This document shows positions 23,342 to 35,121 of a stretch of 64,000 bases of DNA, piece after piece. The stretch is from the NCBI GenBank assembly GCA_021527695.1, contig JAKFAO010000011.1, positions 310,001-374,000 on the forward strand, given 5' to 3'. The notes beneath the pieces were generated by a model. That model saw nothing but the letters and a program-made list of their open reading frames with translations, was not told the DNA's origin and did no database searches. Each line of letters opens with the position of its first letter. Positions within the stretch are counted from its first letter, which is position 1. Both the position numbers and the translations under genes were made by a program. This DNA comes from Naematelia aurantialba (lineage: Eukaryota > Basidiomycota > Tremellomycetes > Tremellales > Naemateliaceae).

Positions 23342-23778
23342 GTCTGCGCGTCGTGTTTCGGTATATAGTGGACACCGTACGGTCTACGCTATGCTAGGTG
23401 TGGCGTGGTGAGACCACGAACGGCATGATGGTCTCGGATAGCGTGGACGTCGTCCGAGGAGTGACGGGGACCGCTCAATAGCGACCCGAAAGTGTACTGT
23501 ACTACGGCTGTCCAGCCAACTTGTTGCATGTAGTACATGTGGTATATCTCCAAGGCCCACAGGTACCTCTCACGATCTGCTGACTCTCACTCTCACCTCG
23601 CGTCAACTTGCGCACAGTGGCACGGTGACAGCAAATTCTCTGCGATACAGAACACCACAATGCTGCATGCTTACATTATGCTCAATATGCTAGTACACAA
23701 GCTCGTCCGAGATATACACTTTTGATGCTAGTCTATTCATCGCCGGGCGACGTAAACAAAGGCAGGCGGCACATGGTC
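23342..23778. other. Convergent intergenic region (RMD5 / HDDC2-like)
   Basis: Contains the two 3' ends. No gene, RNA or repeat was recognised. Confidence 0.5.
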
Positions 23779-25063
23779 TCAGATCCCATTGGATCGTTTG
23801 CGATCCACGGCAGCGCCGACGGAACATCCTTCCAATCCAGCGCGTTCTTCCTCGCCCTTGCCTTTGGACTCCCACAACTGCCTGCGTTCCTCCATGAGTG
23901 TCTCTGCCCACGCTCGGATCGCCGGATGTTCCAGATGAGCTGCATCATCAGTGCCAGTCCTGTGGTCCCGGCGAAGCATGGAACGTACGTATCGACCCGA
24001 CGAAGAAGGGATGCAGAGTATGGATGCCTTGCGCTGGGAACGTCAGTGGCAGCTGCTAGGGGCAGCCAGCCAGACTCACACCGCTCGTATTCCACCGCTT
24101 GCAGAGCGAGCTCGAGGCGGTCGAGATCCTGCGCACGTGAGCTGTATGCGCACCGAAATCCTTCAAGCCCACTTTTACCAGCTTGGATTCTGGTGTTTCC
24201 CTCGCCTCGTATTCCTGCTTCCGTCAGCAGGACACACGATGGACGGCACGGATAAAGAGCACGATGCAAACGCACATTCCACAAACTGCCAAATCGTTCG
24301 CGAGCGTCACGCATACCCTCACCCCCGAGCATCTCACTCAGGAAGCTGTCCATCGCCTCTTCTTCCAGCTGGTGCTTCACTTGCGGTGAGACTCCCTCGA
24401 CCGGCGTGATGTCCCCCACACTGTTGTCGTCAGCGTGTCTTGACTGCGAAACAAGTCAACTGACTGAGCCTCCGCGAGATCATGCACCAGAGCCATCTGC
24501 TGCACGTGAGCTGTAGGCACCTGGCTTGGACGCAGAAAGCTCACCATGACGCAGCGTGGGATGTCGAGGGGTCGTGACGAGTCTGTTGGGACCATCATCG
24601 CCATGAGAGCCATGCGGCACATGTGATCTGAAATGCTAGAACAATGAGCTAGGCAACACGGGAGAGGAAGGCCGAGCTGACCTTTCAGGTTCTCTGACCT
24701 ATGAGCAAAATCTGTCAGCTTGCGTGGCCTCGTAATTTCGAACATGGACGCTGACCCCTTCCCTGATCCATCCAGAGCGCTTTTGCACCTAAAGCAGATC
24801 AGCTCAGCCCACAGGGAGCTCAAAGTGACCCCTACTTTAAGCTGCTCCAAGAGGTGCAGGAAAGCCAAGGTATCTAACGCCTCGTTACCCACAGACCTGC
24901 AGAGAGTCAGATGTGCCAGGCGTAAAGGAACGATGAGGACAGCTGACTTGTACGGCGCTGGTAACGGCTTTCCACCCGCCCCGACCACTTGGACCGTGTC
25001 AAGTGGCATTTTGCTGACTGGGTGAGCAGGAGGCGGATCAACGACGGGAACAGCAGCGGGCAT
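23779..25063 (-). CDS. HD-domain phosphohydrolase, HDDC2 / YfbR-like 5'-deoxynucleotidase
   Basis: Family members dephosphorylate deoxynucleoside monophosphates using a divalent metal held by an HD motif. Eleven exons (24948-25063, 24836-24896, 24756-24788, 24682-24698, 24545-24635, 24465-24499, 24276-24420, 24173-24217, 24080-24128, 23989-24033, 23779-23939) give 265 aa. Core features after splicing: LAFLHLLEQLK, KRSGWIREGV, ESISDHMCRMALMAMM (metal-binding His), MALVHDLAEAHVGDITP (the HD pair), ESKLVKDLDRLELALQA (distal Asp) and AVEYERSQG. Exon 4 is only 17 nt. An internal Met at 25009 is a possible start. The tail after FVGSIPHLEHP is Lys/Glu-rich and unlike the family core. Every exon junction restores frame, which supports the model. 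Confidence 0.85.
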
Positions 25064-25594
25064 GTCACTTGGCGACAGACGCGGTACTCTTGACAGTCTA
25101 GCCAGGTAGAGACAAGTTCCCGAGCTTATAGAGCACGGTGCTCGTCGACGACGAGTCTGAAAGGAAGATCAGAAAGAAGTTGAAAGGAACACCGTTGTGT
25201 TGACAGCTGCTTTCTTTATTTGGCCCTCACCTGTTGCTGACACGTGGCCAGATGGTGCCTGGGTGTTTCGGGAGTTTGTCTTTGGACGTTGCAGACTCTC
25301 TGTTGCTGATTTCAACGAGTGAGCTCTGTGCAACCTCTGTACAACCTCTTTTGACACTCACTGATACATGTACAGGCAGCTTGGGACATCAGCAACGAGG
25401 GATCCAGCACTACATTGAGAGATTAACATGCCCGTCAACCGCTACCAATGACAAAGTGAGTGTCTTGGTTGCTTGGAAACCATTGCAAAGTGCTACAGTC
25501 GCCTTCCTTCACCACCACTCGTTCAGAGACGCTGACCCCAAGTAAGGCCTGCCTCTTGTTGTCAATGCAGCTTGTTCTGAATTGAGAGGAGACC
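25064..25594. other. Divergent intergenic region upstream of the Tudor-BRCT gene
   Basis: Promoters of the HDDC2-like and Tudor-BRCT genes. Short open frames here show no family resemblance. Confidence 0.5.
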
Positions 25595-28500
25595 ATGTCT
25601 ACTCAGGAGTCGACTCAGCAGCCTTCGTACCATGTCACCGCTCAGCAACCGCTTCTACCGCCTCCAGCTCCCGCAGATGCTGATAGCTCGGTGGACGGAG
25701 AGTCTCAGAATGGACCCAACGGTGCCGGAGACAGCGCTCATAGTCGACTTGACGGCGAGCTGCTGGAGACTCAGGAGCAAGGAGAAGGAAGAATTCAGGT
25801 CGTGGTGAAGCACGGACCGGCTTTGAGCTCTGCGGAACGGACCGGGGAACCACCAGAGAACTCCGAACGCCTCGTCGGGCATTTCAACGTGGGCGATGGA
25901 GACCGCGGTGTCGAAACTCCTACAGGGCCGACCCAGCCTACCTGGCGCACGCGCTCTTCGCCTGCACGCGTGTCAAAGAGGACTGCCGCATCGATGTTGA
26001 GCATCCGACAGAGTCAAGATATGGACGAACTTGACGACTCGACGGACATTGAAATTCCTCCGGACGCACCGCAGCAAGAGACCGAGACACCTCCGCATGT
26101 ACCGACGCCTCCGGCTTCCGATGGGGACCCACAAGAAGCTGAGGCAGGCCCCAGCACTCCACCCCGACAACAGATTGGTCATGCGATATCTTCGATCCGA
26201 CATTCGAGGTCAGACTCGCGCACCAAGTCCGCGTCGCGCAATGCGCGAGCGAGGGACCAGCTATCGCCTTCGGAGAGAGCGCTGGAACCGATTGCCAAAC
26301 GACGGCCCGAGCCCCCTCGACGCATCTTCGGGCGCACCACATCCAGATCGTCCAAACAGCCACAGATGTCAGAGGAAGAGAGCTTTGCAGGTCCGCCAGT
26401 GCCGGTGAAGCCTGATGCCCCGTTCGAACGCTTCGACCGGTTTCTGAAAAACTCGACGAGCGTCGTGGTTGACCACGAGAGTGCAGAGGTGAACGGCGAA
26501 GAATCCTCTGAATCAGCGGTAAGGAGCGACGCTGGTGGCCTAGAGATGCATGTGGAGACGACGGCGGCAGAGAGCCTGCTGTTCGCAGATGGATTCGCAG
26601 CGGGAACGGTAACACCGAAAGGAGCCTATCCGGTCGAGCACATTCGCAACGTGCAGTCGGACCTGAGTCGATCCACCCCAAGAGGTCAGCATGAGGATGG
26701 AGGTTCAAGGACCGCGACTGGCAAAGACGTCTCCCGCATCTCGCCAACCGTCAATGCCTCTAAAGCGCGTTTCGCGACTCTGCCATCGTCGTCCGGTCCA
26801 ACAGATTCCGCCGGTCCTTCCGAGCTCTTCTCACCGCAATCGCGTGCTTTCACTAGTCAAGAGTCTCATAATTCTGTGCTGTTCCCCGCTACTCAGCTGG
26901 TGTCTCCTCCACCGTCCCAAGGCATTGGGGCGAAGTCTGTCCTCGATCCTGAGCGGGCTGGTAATCTGGCAACTGCAGAGCAGCCAAAGCGCGCAGCGAG
27001 TAGTTCGAACTCTGCTCAGCCCAATAGTGCGCTGTCTTCCGTCCCAAAGCACCGTATGCTGTCCCGCGTCAACCCTAGATCCGACGAAGAGTCAGGGTAC
27101 TTGACCCATCGCACGACAAACTCATCTGCACCTAGTCGGTCGGTCAAGAACTCCTCAAGACCAGCTCGCAATACATATCCTGAGCCCCGGGTGGGCCCAG
27201 TAGCTCAGCAGATGTATCAGGACACACAGATTGACAAGACGCACATGGACCAGGGGACTCATCAAGGTTCTTCCCCACCTCCCGGAGAAATCGCAGATCC
27301 TTCTCCAGCCAATGAAGGCTATATTGAAAATCCAAGAATAAGCTTGAACGATCCAACTCAGCCAGATTCGCCCGTGCAGTCAGTAAGGACACCGCCGCGA
27401 TTATTATCGCAGCCGGTGGCGCCGTCGCCGCCCGCACCAAACACTGTATTGCCGCCTCCACAGACAGATCTCACCCTTCAAATCCTTCCCCCGCCCGGGC
27501 CAACCCCAAAGCGATATGGCAAGGGCAAACGAAAGCCTGTGTCTACCCCTACATCTCATCTCTCAAATTCTCAAGATAGCAGTCCGGCTCCTGATGACCC
27601 AGAAGACAATACTTACCGTCCACCTGCGAAGAAAGCGAAAACTCGGCCTCGGGCGGTGATGGTACGAAAGCGTGGTTCAAAGTCTAAACAATCTTCTCGA
27701 ACTTCTGGAACTCCCGCTACGAGCATTGGTCCGACAAGTCCCCTCACCCCGCCACCCTCTACTACGAGCCCCAAGCGCGAGGCCGATCGATATGTCCTCG
27801 CCTTGTGGGCAGACCAGAAGTATTGGGTCGGTCAGGTTTCGGGACACGAGAATGGATTGCTGCACATTACATTCTGTGACGGGCATCAAAAGTTTGTACC
27901 CCCTGACAAGGTTAGGAACTTTGAGCTGCGAGCGGGAGACTTGGTCAAAAGTGTGGGCGTGCACATGCCTCTTGGCGAACTTGAGGTGATCGAGAGCTGG
28001 GATGGGGCCAAGGGGGGAGTCAAGGTCTGCAAGGATGGAAACCCAGTCGGTAGAATACCGCTCGACTGCATCGTCATTAGGCAGAAGGTGATCATGACGA
28101 GCTTTGATGATCGTCGCGTCGATCCTACACGGTACGGTCTCAATGCTCTGCCTTCATTTTCCAGGCTGTCGTCCACGAAAGAACAAGCCCCGGCTCAGTG
28201 TTTTGTGAACAAATCATTCATGATCACGACGACATCCAGCCGAACCTCGATGGATGAGCTTCGGGGCATCATCGCTACTCGCGGGGGTGTCGTCATTGGT
28301 GACTGGCAAGAGCTCTTCATGCTGCCCGAGGATCATTTTGGGTCGACTCTCAAGTCTAGCCGGGCGCCGTATCTGGTCGTTCGTGGAGTGCAGGAAGCGA
28401 TGAAGCCGAAAATGATGGTCGCCTTGGCGCGGGGCATACCATGCCTCGCCGAGCAGTACCTACTGGACATAGGAAGGGGGCTTGTGAGTGATTTCAAGCT

Positions 28501-29097
28501 GGTTGAGCGATTCTGTTTGACCGAACCACAGGACGTCGATTGGAAGAACTACCTGGTGTCACCTGGACGATCCGAAGTCCTCGGCCAGCATACTTCTCAG
28601 ATTGTGAATCTTCATTGGGGCGGACCGAACTGGAGTCACACAACATCTGAAAACCTGCGCCAGCCATTCAAAGGCAAGAAGGTCTTGTTCATCGAGCCTA
28701 GGTCCAAGGAGGAGAGATTCAAGCAGGTCAAGGCGAGTTTCTTCTCCAGCCGATTGGCCCTGATTGACAATTGATCAGACATTGGTCCCGTTCTGTCTCC
28801 ATGCTCTTGGCACGGTATCGCTGAACACTTGCTTGACTCTTGATCGAGATGCCGACCTCGATGTCTACGACTACATCATCGTCGAGGACCGCGACCGGAG
28901 CCAAAAGGTGGCGAAAGAGGTGATCGCCTCTGGACGGATGTGCAACTTTCAGTGGCTAAAACAGTGCATAGTGAGTGTCTTGAACCATATGATCTTATCC
29001 GCACATCCATGTTCGTTTCGATCTTGCTGATGGGCCTTAGATTATGGGCGCCGCGCTTGAGCCGGGTGTGTTTGCGGAGAGGGAGCCACGACGATGA
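25595..29097 (+). CDS. DNA-damage checkpoint adaptor, Crb2/Rad9/53BP1-like (Tudor-BRCT-BRCT)
   Basis: Chromatin-bound mediator that links modified histones at breaks to checkpoint kinases. Exons 25595-28726, 28779-28970 and 29041-29097 give 1126 aa. The first ~720 residues are disordered, rich in Ser/Thr-Pro and SQ/TQ-type sites suited to kinase regulation. A Tudor domain at about 730-840 shows WADQKYWVGQV, LHITFCDGHQKFV and LRAGDLVKSVG. BRCT1 (about 868-965) has FVNKSFMITTTSS, TRGGVVIGDW, PYLVVRGVQEAMKPKMMVA and GIPCLAEQYLLD. BRCT2 (about 1025-1115) has KGKKVLFIEP, DYIIVEDRDRSQK and CNFQWLKQCIIMGAALEP. The Tudor-then-tandem-BRCT order is the 53BP1/Crb2 arrangement. BRCT2 is complete only after splicing the two 3' introns. 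Orthologue status is inference. Confidence 0.85.
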
Positions 29098-29372
29098 GCT
29101 GCACTGGCCGTGTGTCGGCGCGCGTCTCTTGCTGCGTGGGTGTGTTAGACGGCAGAGGCAGGCTGCGGAGGCTGTTGATACGACTGCACGTCTTTGATGC
29201 GTGTCATGATTACGACTGTCATGACTTGTTGCCATATATATCATATGCATGTTCCATACTTGACGATCGGTGGCGGAGCACGTGGCACGGACGCTGTGGA
29301 AGTGGAGGTGGTTCGTCTGTCCTTTGAGAGGATCCTCTTGTTGCCTTGCTGGGATACTGAAGTAGATCGGCT

Positions 29373-30590
29373 ATGAACCGGCTCAAGCCAGGGGTATCTC
29401 GGGCGATCGGGTGGCCGTTGAGATTTTCAGTGGGGACCGCTACGAGTGCACTAGAGGGATCATGGCCCAGGCATGGCACGATGGCGACCACAGCAGCGAT
29501 TGTTGGGCGTGTTGGGCGATACAGCCTGTCCGTCCGTGATCGCAGCTACAGCACCACCCGGTCAACGCCTCCAACACGTCCACCATCATCTACGCCTATT
29601 GACCGTCCAGCACCACATATAGACCCATCGCCACCTGCTCGTCCTCCATCCCCGCCTACCGACCCCCCAACCCCCGCCGACGCCCACGTCCCCAGCCTCT
29701 CGACCCTCACGCCCCCCTCTGGCCGATCTAGGATGTTCGCGCGCTACGCGCCGGCCCTCCACGCGCTCTCTGAACGTACAGGCACGCCCCTGGGATCGCT
29801 CTTCGTCGCCTTTCTGATCCTGCATGAACTGTCCTCGGCGATCCCGCTCGTCTTGCTCTTCTACGCGTTTCAGGCGCTCGGAGCGGGGGCGGCGTTCGTC
29901 GCGTGGCTGGGCGAGCTTGCTGGTGAGGCTGACACAGTGCAAATTGGAGGCCAGAAGGGAGAAGGCCAGAAGGGAGACGGCCAGAAGGGACAAGTAGGAC
30001 AGAACGACACGGGTACTCGTACTGGGGTCGGCACTCGCATCGGCACCGCCTGGTCAGTCACTGGGACAGTAAAGGCGTGGTACGACGAGGCTGAGAGGCG
30101 GGTCGAGCGCGTTGGGAAGCGGTACGGGATATTGGGGTACGACAAGGTGTCCAAACGGAACGGGAAGGAAGTGGAACAGGAAAGTGGGAGGGCTGGAGAA
30201 GAGGTAGGAGACGGCGAGATGGAGGGGAGCGGTGGGGCAATACGAAGGCGGACGGGGGCGCTGGGAGGAGGCGTGGCAGATGCCATAGCGGCGTATGTTG
30301 TCGTCAAGGTGGGTATGATTGCTCTTTTCCCTCCTCCCTCTCTCTCTTCTCTCCCCTTTCTGTCCTTTCTTTCTTTCTTTTTTCTGTATTCTTACTTTCT
30401 TCTGTCTTCTTTCTTTCTTTCTTTCTTCCTTTCTTTCTAAGCTCACGTCCCGCCTTCCATCAACAGCCGCACTGATGCACTACAGGCGTTCCTTCCAGTC
30501 CGCATAGGCATGTCGCTGTGGCTCGCGCCCGGCTTCGCACGCGTCGCATTGAACCCTATTCGGAACCTCATAAAATCGGTACGAAGATGA
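29373..30590 (+). CDS. FAM210/DUF1279-family mitochondrial protein
   Basis: DUF1279 proteins such as FAM210A/B are mitochondrial inner-membrane proteins of uncertain function. Exons 29373-30308 and 30486-30590 give 346 aa. The N-terminus is Arg/Ser-rich without acids (GRVGRYSLSVRDRSYSTTR), a targeting signal; an alternative start at 29481 would keep it. The DUF1279-like part has HALSERTGTPLGSLFVAFLILHE with LSSAIPLVLLFYAFQALGAG as the membrane helix, and after the intron AFLPVRIGMSLWLAPGFAR ending NPIRNLIKSVRR. Between them lies a linker with a triplicated GQKG-type repeat (about 29950-29992). The 177-nt intron is TTTC-rich. It converges on the coilin-like gene with 110 bp between stops. Confidence 0.78.
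30325..30440. repeat. Pyrimidine (TTTC-type) tract in the FAM210-like intron
   Basis: Repeated ctttctttctttc and ctccctctctctct blocks occupy most of the intron at 30309-30485. Confidence 0.85.
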
Positions 30591-30700
30591 CGTGCCCGAA
30601 AGACAGACACGAACCCAGCATGACATGAGGCTGCATCAATGACCTAGCATAGATACAACGGCGATGTACTATTCAATGTAATGTATCACTGGCATCGCCT

Positions 30701-32424
30701 TCACGTAGCCACGATGCGGTATTGAGACGCTTCCCCCAGGTCACCGAGCACGATGGATATGCTCTTCTCTCCCTCTTGAGTCAGGTCTGCTAGCTCGTCG
30801 GCGAAGTCAGGGTCGATAGGCTTGACGAGCTTTTCGCCTCGAATCTGAATCGCATCTGTCGAGGTGATTCGGGCGAGTTTCACCGCGAGAACCGGTGAGA
30901 AGGTCGTCATGTCCAACTCGAGTTCCTATGCCTATCAGCACCCGTTTCCGCCTCTACACACGAAATGTGACCCACCTTCCAAGCCAAGTGGTCTCCCACT
31001 TTCACTGACCCAACGTTCCCCGTGCCAAGCATGTCGAAGCTGTCAATCCCACCCTCTGCCCGACTCCACAATTGCATGACAGCATCCTCGAAGACCTCGC
31101 CTCCGTTCGCAGCATCTACGCCGGCTTCCCTATACCCGTCGGCCATGCCATATTCGTCGTCTCCCGTAGCACCAGCCTCCGGCTGAGCGTTGAAAGGTGC
31201 TCCGCCAACCTGCTTCCAGCCCCCCTTGGGCTTCCAGAACTCTTTGCTCGTAACAAACATGTTGCTGGGCAAGTCTGTCTCGCTGGGCGGCACGATCGGA
31301 TGTCTCGCTGGAGTTCCGTTAACTTGCAAGCCATTTGCTTGCGAGCCATTGACCCTAGGCTCGGCATGGCCATTAGTCAGTGTGGATTGGTCGAGCTGGT
31401 CGTCATTGAAAACCGTGCGTGTCGGCTGTAGAGCCTTCATCTCCTCTAAGAAGCCCTTTTTCTTGTTTCGATTGGACATGTCCTTCGGGATGGGAAGCCC
31501 CGAGGTGGTGGGCACGGTTATACCAGGTTGGATCGTCGGCTGCGAGAGTGAGATTTCATTGGGAGCAGCTTGAGCTCTGGCGGCTTCGGCTTCAGCGGCA
31601 GCCTTTTGCAGCTGCCGAGCGCGCCGTCGACGCAGGTTCCGATCATGTGTTGAGCTTTTACCTTGACCAGGAGGGATAAGAGGCTGGTTTGTTGTCCTGC
31701 CACGCAGTTAGTGCGGTACAGGACAACGGGAAGCAGACTTACGAGGTTTTTGACAATAGGGGGAAGGGTACGGAGCTGGAGGCACTTGGTTTGCGGCCAG
31801 TGTTCGTCTTGGGTGAAGAGGTCGAGATATCGGCGGAAGAGGAAGAGGATGAGGATAAGGATGATGATGATGATGTCGATGACGAAGACGATGACGAGCT
31901 CGACGCCAGGGAGCTTGAGCTGGAGGACGAGGACGAAGATATTGCCCTAGGCGGGTTGCTCTTCGGCGTTGGTTGTGTAGAAGTCGCAACAGGCTTAACA
32001 TCTTGGGCTGGAGCGCTGCGTTTCTTCTTGGGTTTCCTCGCCTCGTCCTTGTCGCCTACAACGTCCGAGAGCTTCCGCTTCTTCGTCTGGACCGAGGGAG
32101 TGACAACTGGGATCTTTGAACTCCCCGCTGCCAGTCCGACACTGCCTGATCAGCTATGGTTATGCCCATAATTCTGTTCCGTGCTCACGAGATAACATCC
32201 TGCTCCCTTAGGATCGAGATATCACTGCCCCCTAGAAGCTCGAAGCCGTCAACGTGAAGCACGAGCTCGCGGCCGCTCTTGACGAGCTGAGCGACTGTCG
32301 ACAGAGACTTGACTAGATGGCGCTTGAGGTCCGAGACTGTCTTGACGGACTCGGCGAGGAGTAGCAGATACTTTGACGGCGCGAAGGGGGCCGATAGCGA
32401 GATACGGACCCTCGTCGTGCTCAT
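30701..32424 (-). CDS. Coilin-like protein
   Basis: Coilin scaffolds Cajal bodies, where spliceosomal snRNPs mature. Exons 32189-32424, 31743-32141, 30976-31696 and 30701-30925 give 526 aa. The N-terminal ~80 residues match the ubiquitin-like self-association domain: TTRVRISLSAPFAPSKYLLL, TVSDLKRHLVKSL, RELVLHVDGFELLGGSD and ILREQDVIS. A nuclear-type basic patch (KKRKLSDVV, RKPKKKRSAP) follows, then a very long Ser run. RRRRARQ also occurs in the middle. The C-terminus has a Tudor-like fold segment, VKVGDHLAWKELELDMTTFSP then VLAVKLARITS and KSISIVLGDLG, as in coilin. The N- plus C-terminal combination is the basis for the call; neither part alone would be enough. Its start lies 76 bp from that of the divergent CUE3-like gene. 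Confidence 0.65.
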
Positions 32425-32500
32425 CCTGTATCTGCCAAATCTGCCAAATGGTGACAGACTGACAGTCAAGGCTGGAAGAAAACTGAAACATCCGGAGCCG

Positions 32501-34641
32501 ATGCACGACGATAATTTCACCAGACCAGATTGTCTTCCCAGCTCGGACATTTTGGTCAGCCTTGGCCGCCTCCCAGGCTTGAGCGTCGTTGAGACCGCGA
32601 CCAACGTGGCCAAGATGACGGCTGAGCTGCCGAGCGAACCCCCGCCGCCTGCGTTGCAAGCTCGCGCACTGCCTCTGCTGCTGCATCGGCTGTTGGAGCC
32701 GGACATCACTTCGGACCCCTCGACCGCCCTTCCCTACCTCAAAGCCTCTCTTCACATTCTCGCCTCGGGCCAGCTCCAGCCAAGAGTACAGGCGTCGTCG
32801 CCCATCACGCCTCTCGACGTCCTCATGCGAGTGGCCCAGTCTACTCCTTCATTGATCGACACGCCGGTTGTTCTCGACGCCATCATCGCTTACCCACTAC
32901 ACCAATTTGCCGTAACACGGCTCATTGACCTCGTTCTTCCCGTGCACCTGGGCCTCCTGGACGACATTCGCAGCGACGTCCTTCCGCATTTGCTCAGTCG
33001 CCTCCGCCTCTCGACCTCTGCGTACGAAAGAGGCAGTGTTGTGCGGATCCTGTTGGCCCTAGCCCGAGCCCACGAGGAGATTCTCGGCCTCTTCCTTTCT
33101 GAAGCGGACTACCTTATCCCAGCTCTCCGAGATGCATACCACACACTGGACGGACTTGATCAGAAGTCTGATGTACTGATGTTGTGTCATATCTTGGTCG
33201 GCGCGCTATCGGGCACAGAGAGCAAAGAAGCCCTCAAGAGGCTGATGGGCGAAAATGACAACGCCGGCGTGCAGCCTCTGATCAATGGGAGTCTGCTCGT
33301 CGACTTCGAGGCCGTGTTTGAAGGAAAGGGCATGATCAGAGGTGAAGAGCTCGGTATCCTCAAGACGGTTCAAGAGGAACAGGCCGCGCTCAACCCAGTA
33401 TGTGATGGAAGCATCGCGTGGAGAACCTGCTGATATACACAGCGCGTTGCTCCCCTCGTCCATCTCTTCCCTTCCCTCCCTCCCACCCTGCTTCTGCAAG
33501 CATTGGACCATCCTTCCCTTCTCCCATCTTCCTCCTCGTCCGCGGAGACCGATGATGAACGCGCCGCACCGCTCATCGACGCCATCCTCTCTGGCGGTTC
33601 AACGCTGCCTCCCGAGCTAGCCGAACTGAAGGAGGCGGTCCTCGAGATGGCAGGTGGGGCGTATGCGCCAGTGGCCGAAACTACATCACAGAAGGTCACC
33701 AGAAGCAACATCTGGGATAACGAGCTGGACATGTCGCGTTTGAGGCTAGGCAAAGACGACTCGTGGGTTCAGGACTGCGCGGGAACGTGTGGAGCTCACC
33801 GGTATCAGGGCACTGCCGAACATCGGTACCGCTATCCCTGACCACCTGCGTGCTTCGATCTTGCGGCTCGTCGAATCTCAGGCGGAAGAAGCCGAAGCCC
33901 AGGCTCAGGCATTACGCGAGGCACATGGGACAATTGACGATATCGACGAAGATGAGAATAGCAGCGGAGCGATTCGTCTGTTGGGAGACGGAGAGGAGAG
34001 CGGCGAGGATGAGATAGATGGTGTACAGGTTGTGAGACAAACGCCTTCCACCCGTGTCTGCTGCTGATAGCGGGTCAGAAGAAGAGCCAACGTGGCCCCA
34101 GCGGAGGCTTAATCGACATTGACGTCCAAACGAAGCTGGAATTGGCTTACTTGGCCAATGAAAAGGTGTTCGATCGAGACGGGCAGACTCGGCGTGGCGA
34201 AGCCCGGAAGAAGCTGAAAGAAGTGACTGGGATGGACGACTCGCAGCTTGAAGGGTGGCGAATCATGCTGGACCGCAATGTAAGGAGGTACTTGCAACAT
34301 GTCATAGTTTCGCGCGGCTTCCTGACATTCTCCATAGCCGCATAAGGATGCCATTCTGGCTCGTCACCAATTTGCCCCGACCAAAGGCTATTTGGCGCCG
34401 TCCAGACAAGAGAGCGAGGCTGGATCGTCAGGAAGTCACGGTCGAGGCGGTCACAGGTGATAGGGGCGGTGGTCGAGGAGACTCGAGGAGCGGTGTGCGA
34501 GGCGGGTCCGGTGGTGGCCAGAGAGGAGGAGGCGGAGGCGGACGAGGTAGGGGACAGAACAAAGGGAGTAGGGGCCACGCCAATGCTCAGCGGACAAGGG
34601 GCCACGACAAGAAGATGCAGCGCATGGGCGCTACGACATGA
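32501..34641 (+). CDS. CUE3: CUE3/ASCC2-like ribosome quality-control trigger factor
   Basis: CUE3 (RQT3) binds ubiquitin on collided ribosomes as part of the RQT complex with the helicase SLH1. Modelled exons are 32501-33397, 33443 to about 33763, about 33774 or 33792 to 34031, 34079-34279, 34338-34456 and 34488-34641. A helical N-terminal half is followed by a CUE-type segment near residues 300-360 (VAPLVHLFPSLPPTLLLQAL, LPPEL). Next is the conserved NIWDNELDMSRLRLGK box and a Gly/Arg-rich end, GSHGRGGHR then RGHANAQRTRGHDKKMQRMG, resembling the C-terminus of ASCC2. The frame shifts near 33764 and near 34457. Bridging them needs introns of about 28 (or 10) nt and 31 nt, or sequence errors. 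The start is uncertain; a downstream Met at about 32615 is possible. Confidence 0.72.
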
Positions 34642-35121
34642 GAGTATGATGCATAATTCGCATTTGCTGGTGGAAGTCGAACCATTCAACCGCCGTGCTC
34701 GATCGGCGGTCGGCTCAAACCTCACTCGGTCTGGTGGTATCACGTAAGGTTCGACTCCAGCCATTCAGAAAGTCCCCACAACTCGCCATTGTACACCCAG
34801 TCCAGAGTGTGCTGGTGCATTCGGGTGTACTTGTTGGGGCCTAAATGGTGCTACCTCCGTCCTTGGGGCCTCGGGCTCGGCTAGAGCGTGAAAGGGTCGT
34901 TCAGGAAAGGCGACAGCTCTCTAAGGAGCGTTCCGAGAACCTATGGGAAGCAAAAGAGATGGCCAGAACTGGTGGGCCGCTACCATGTATCCTCTGAAGC
35001 GGATCTCAAAGGGTTTGGGGTGTGCGAATGTCTCCTGCCTTCTCAGAGCCTCGCCGCTCCAATACAACATAGCGGTCGTCCGACAGCACCCCTCTGTTCG
35101 TTTTGCTGTATATTCAGTACC
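34642..35121. other. Intergenic region before the F-box-like array
   Basis: The boundary between the conserved block and the array. The frame of array member 1 is open back to 34888, but the shorter start is preferred. No RNA gene was found. Confidence 0.45.

Noticed and set aside
26000..27700. Additional genes in the minus-strand frames over the Tudor-BRCT gene
   Set aside because: They overlap the disordered Ser/Pro-rich half of a single 3.1-kb exon and have no domain features.
34670..34770. Possible tRNA because of a ggttcgactcc B-box-like string
   Set aside because: The flanking bases do not form a T-arm stem on either strand, and no A box or acceptor stem is present.
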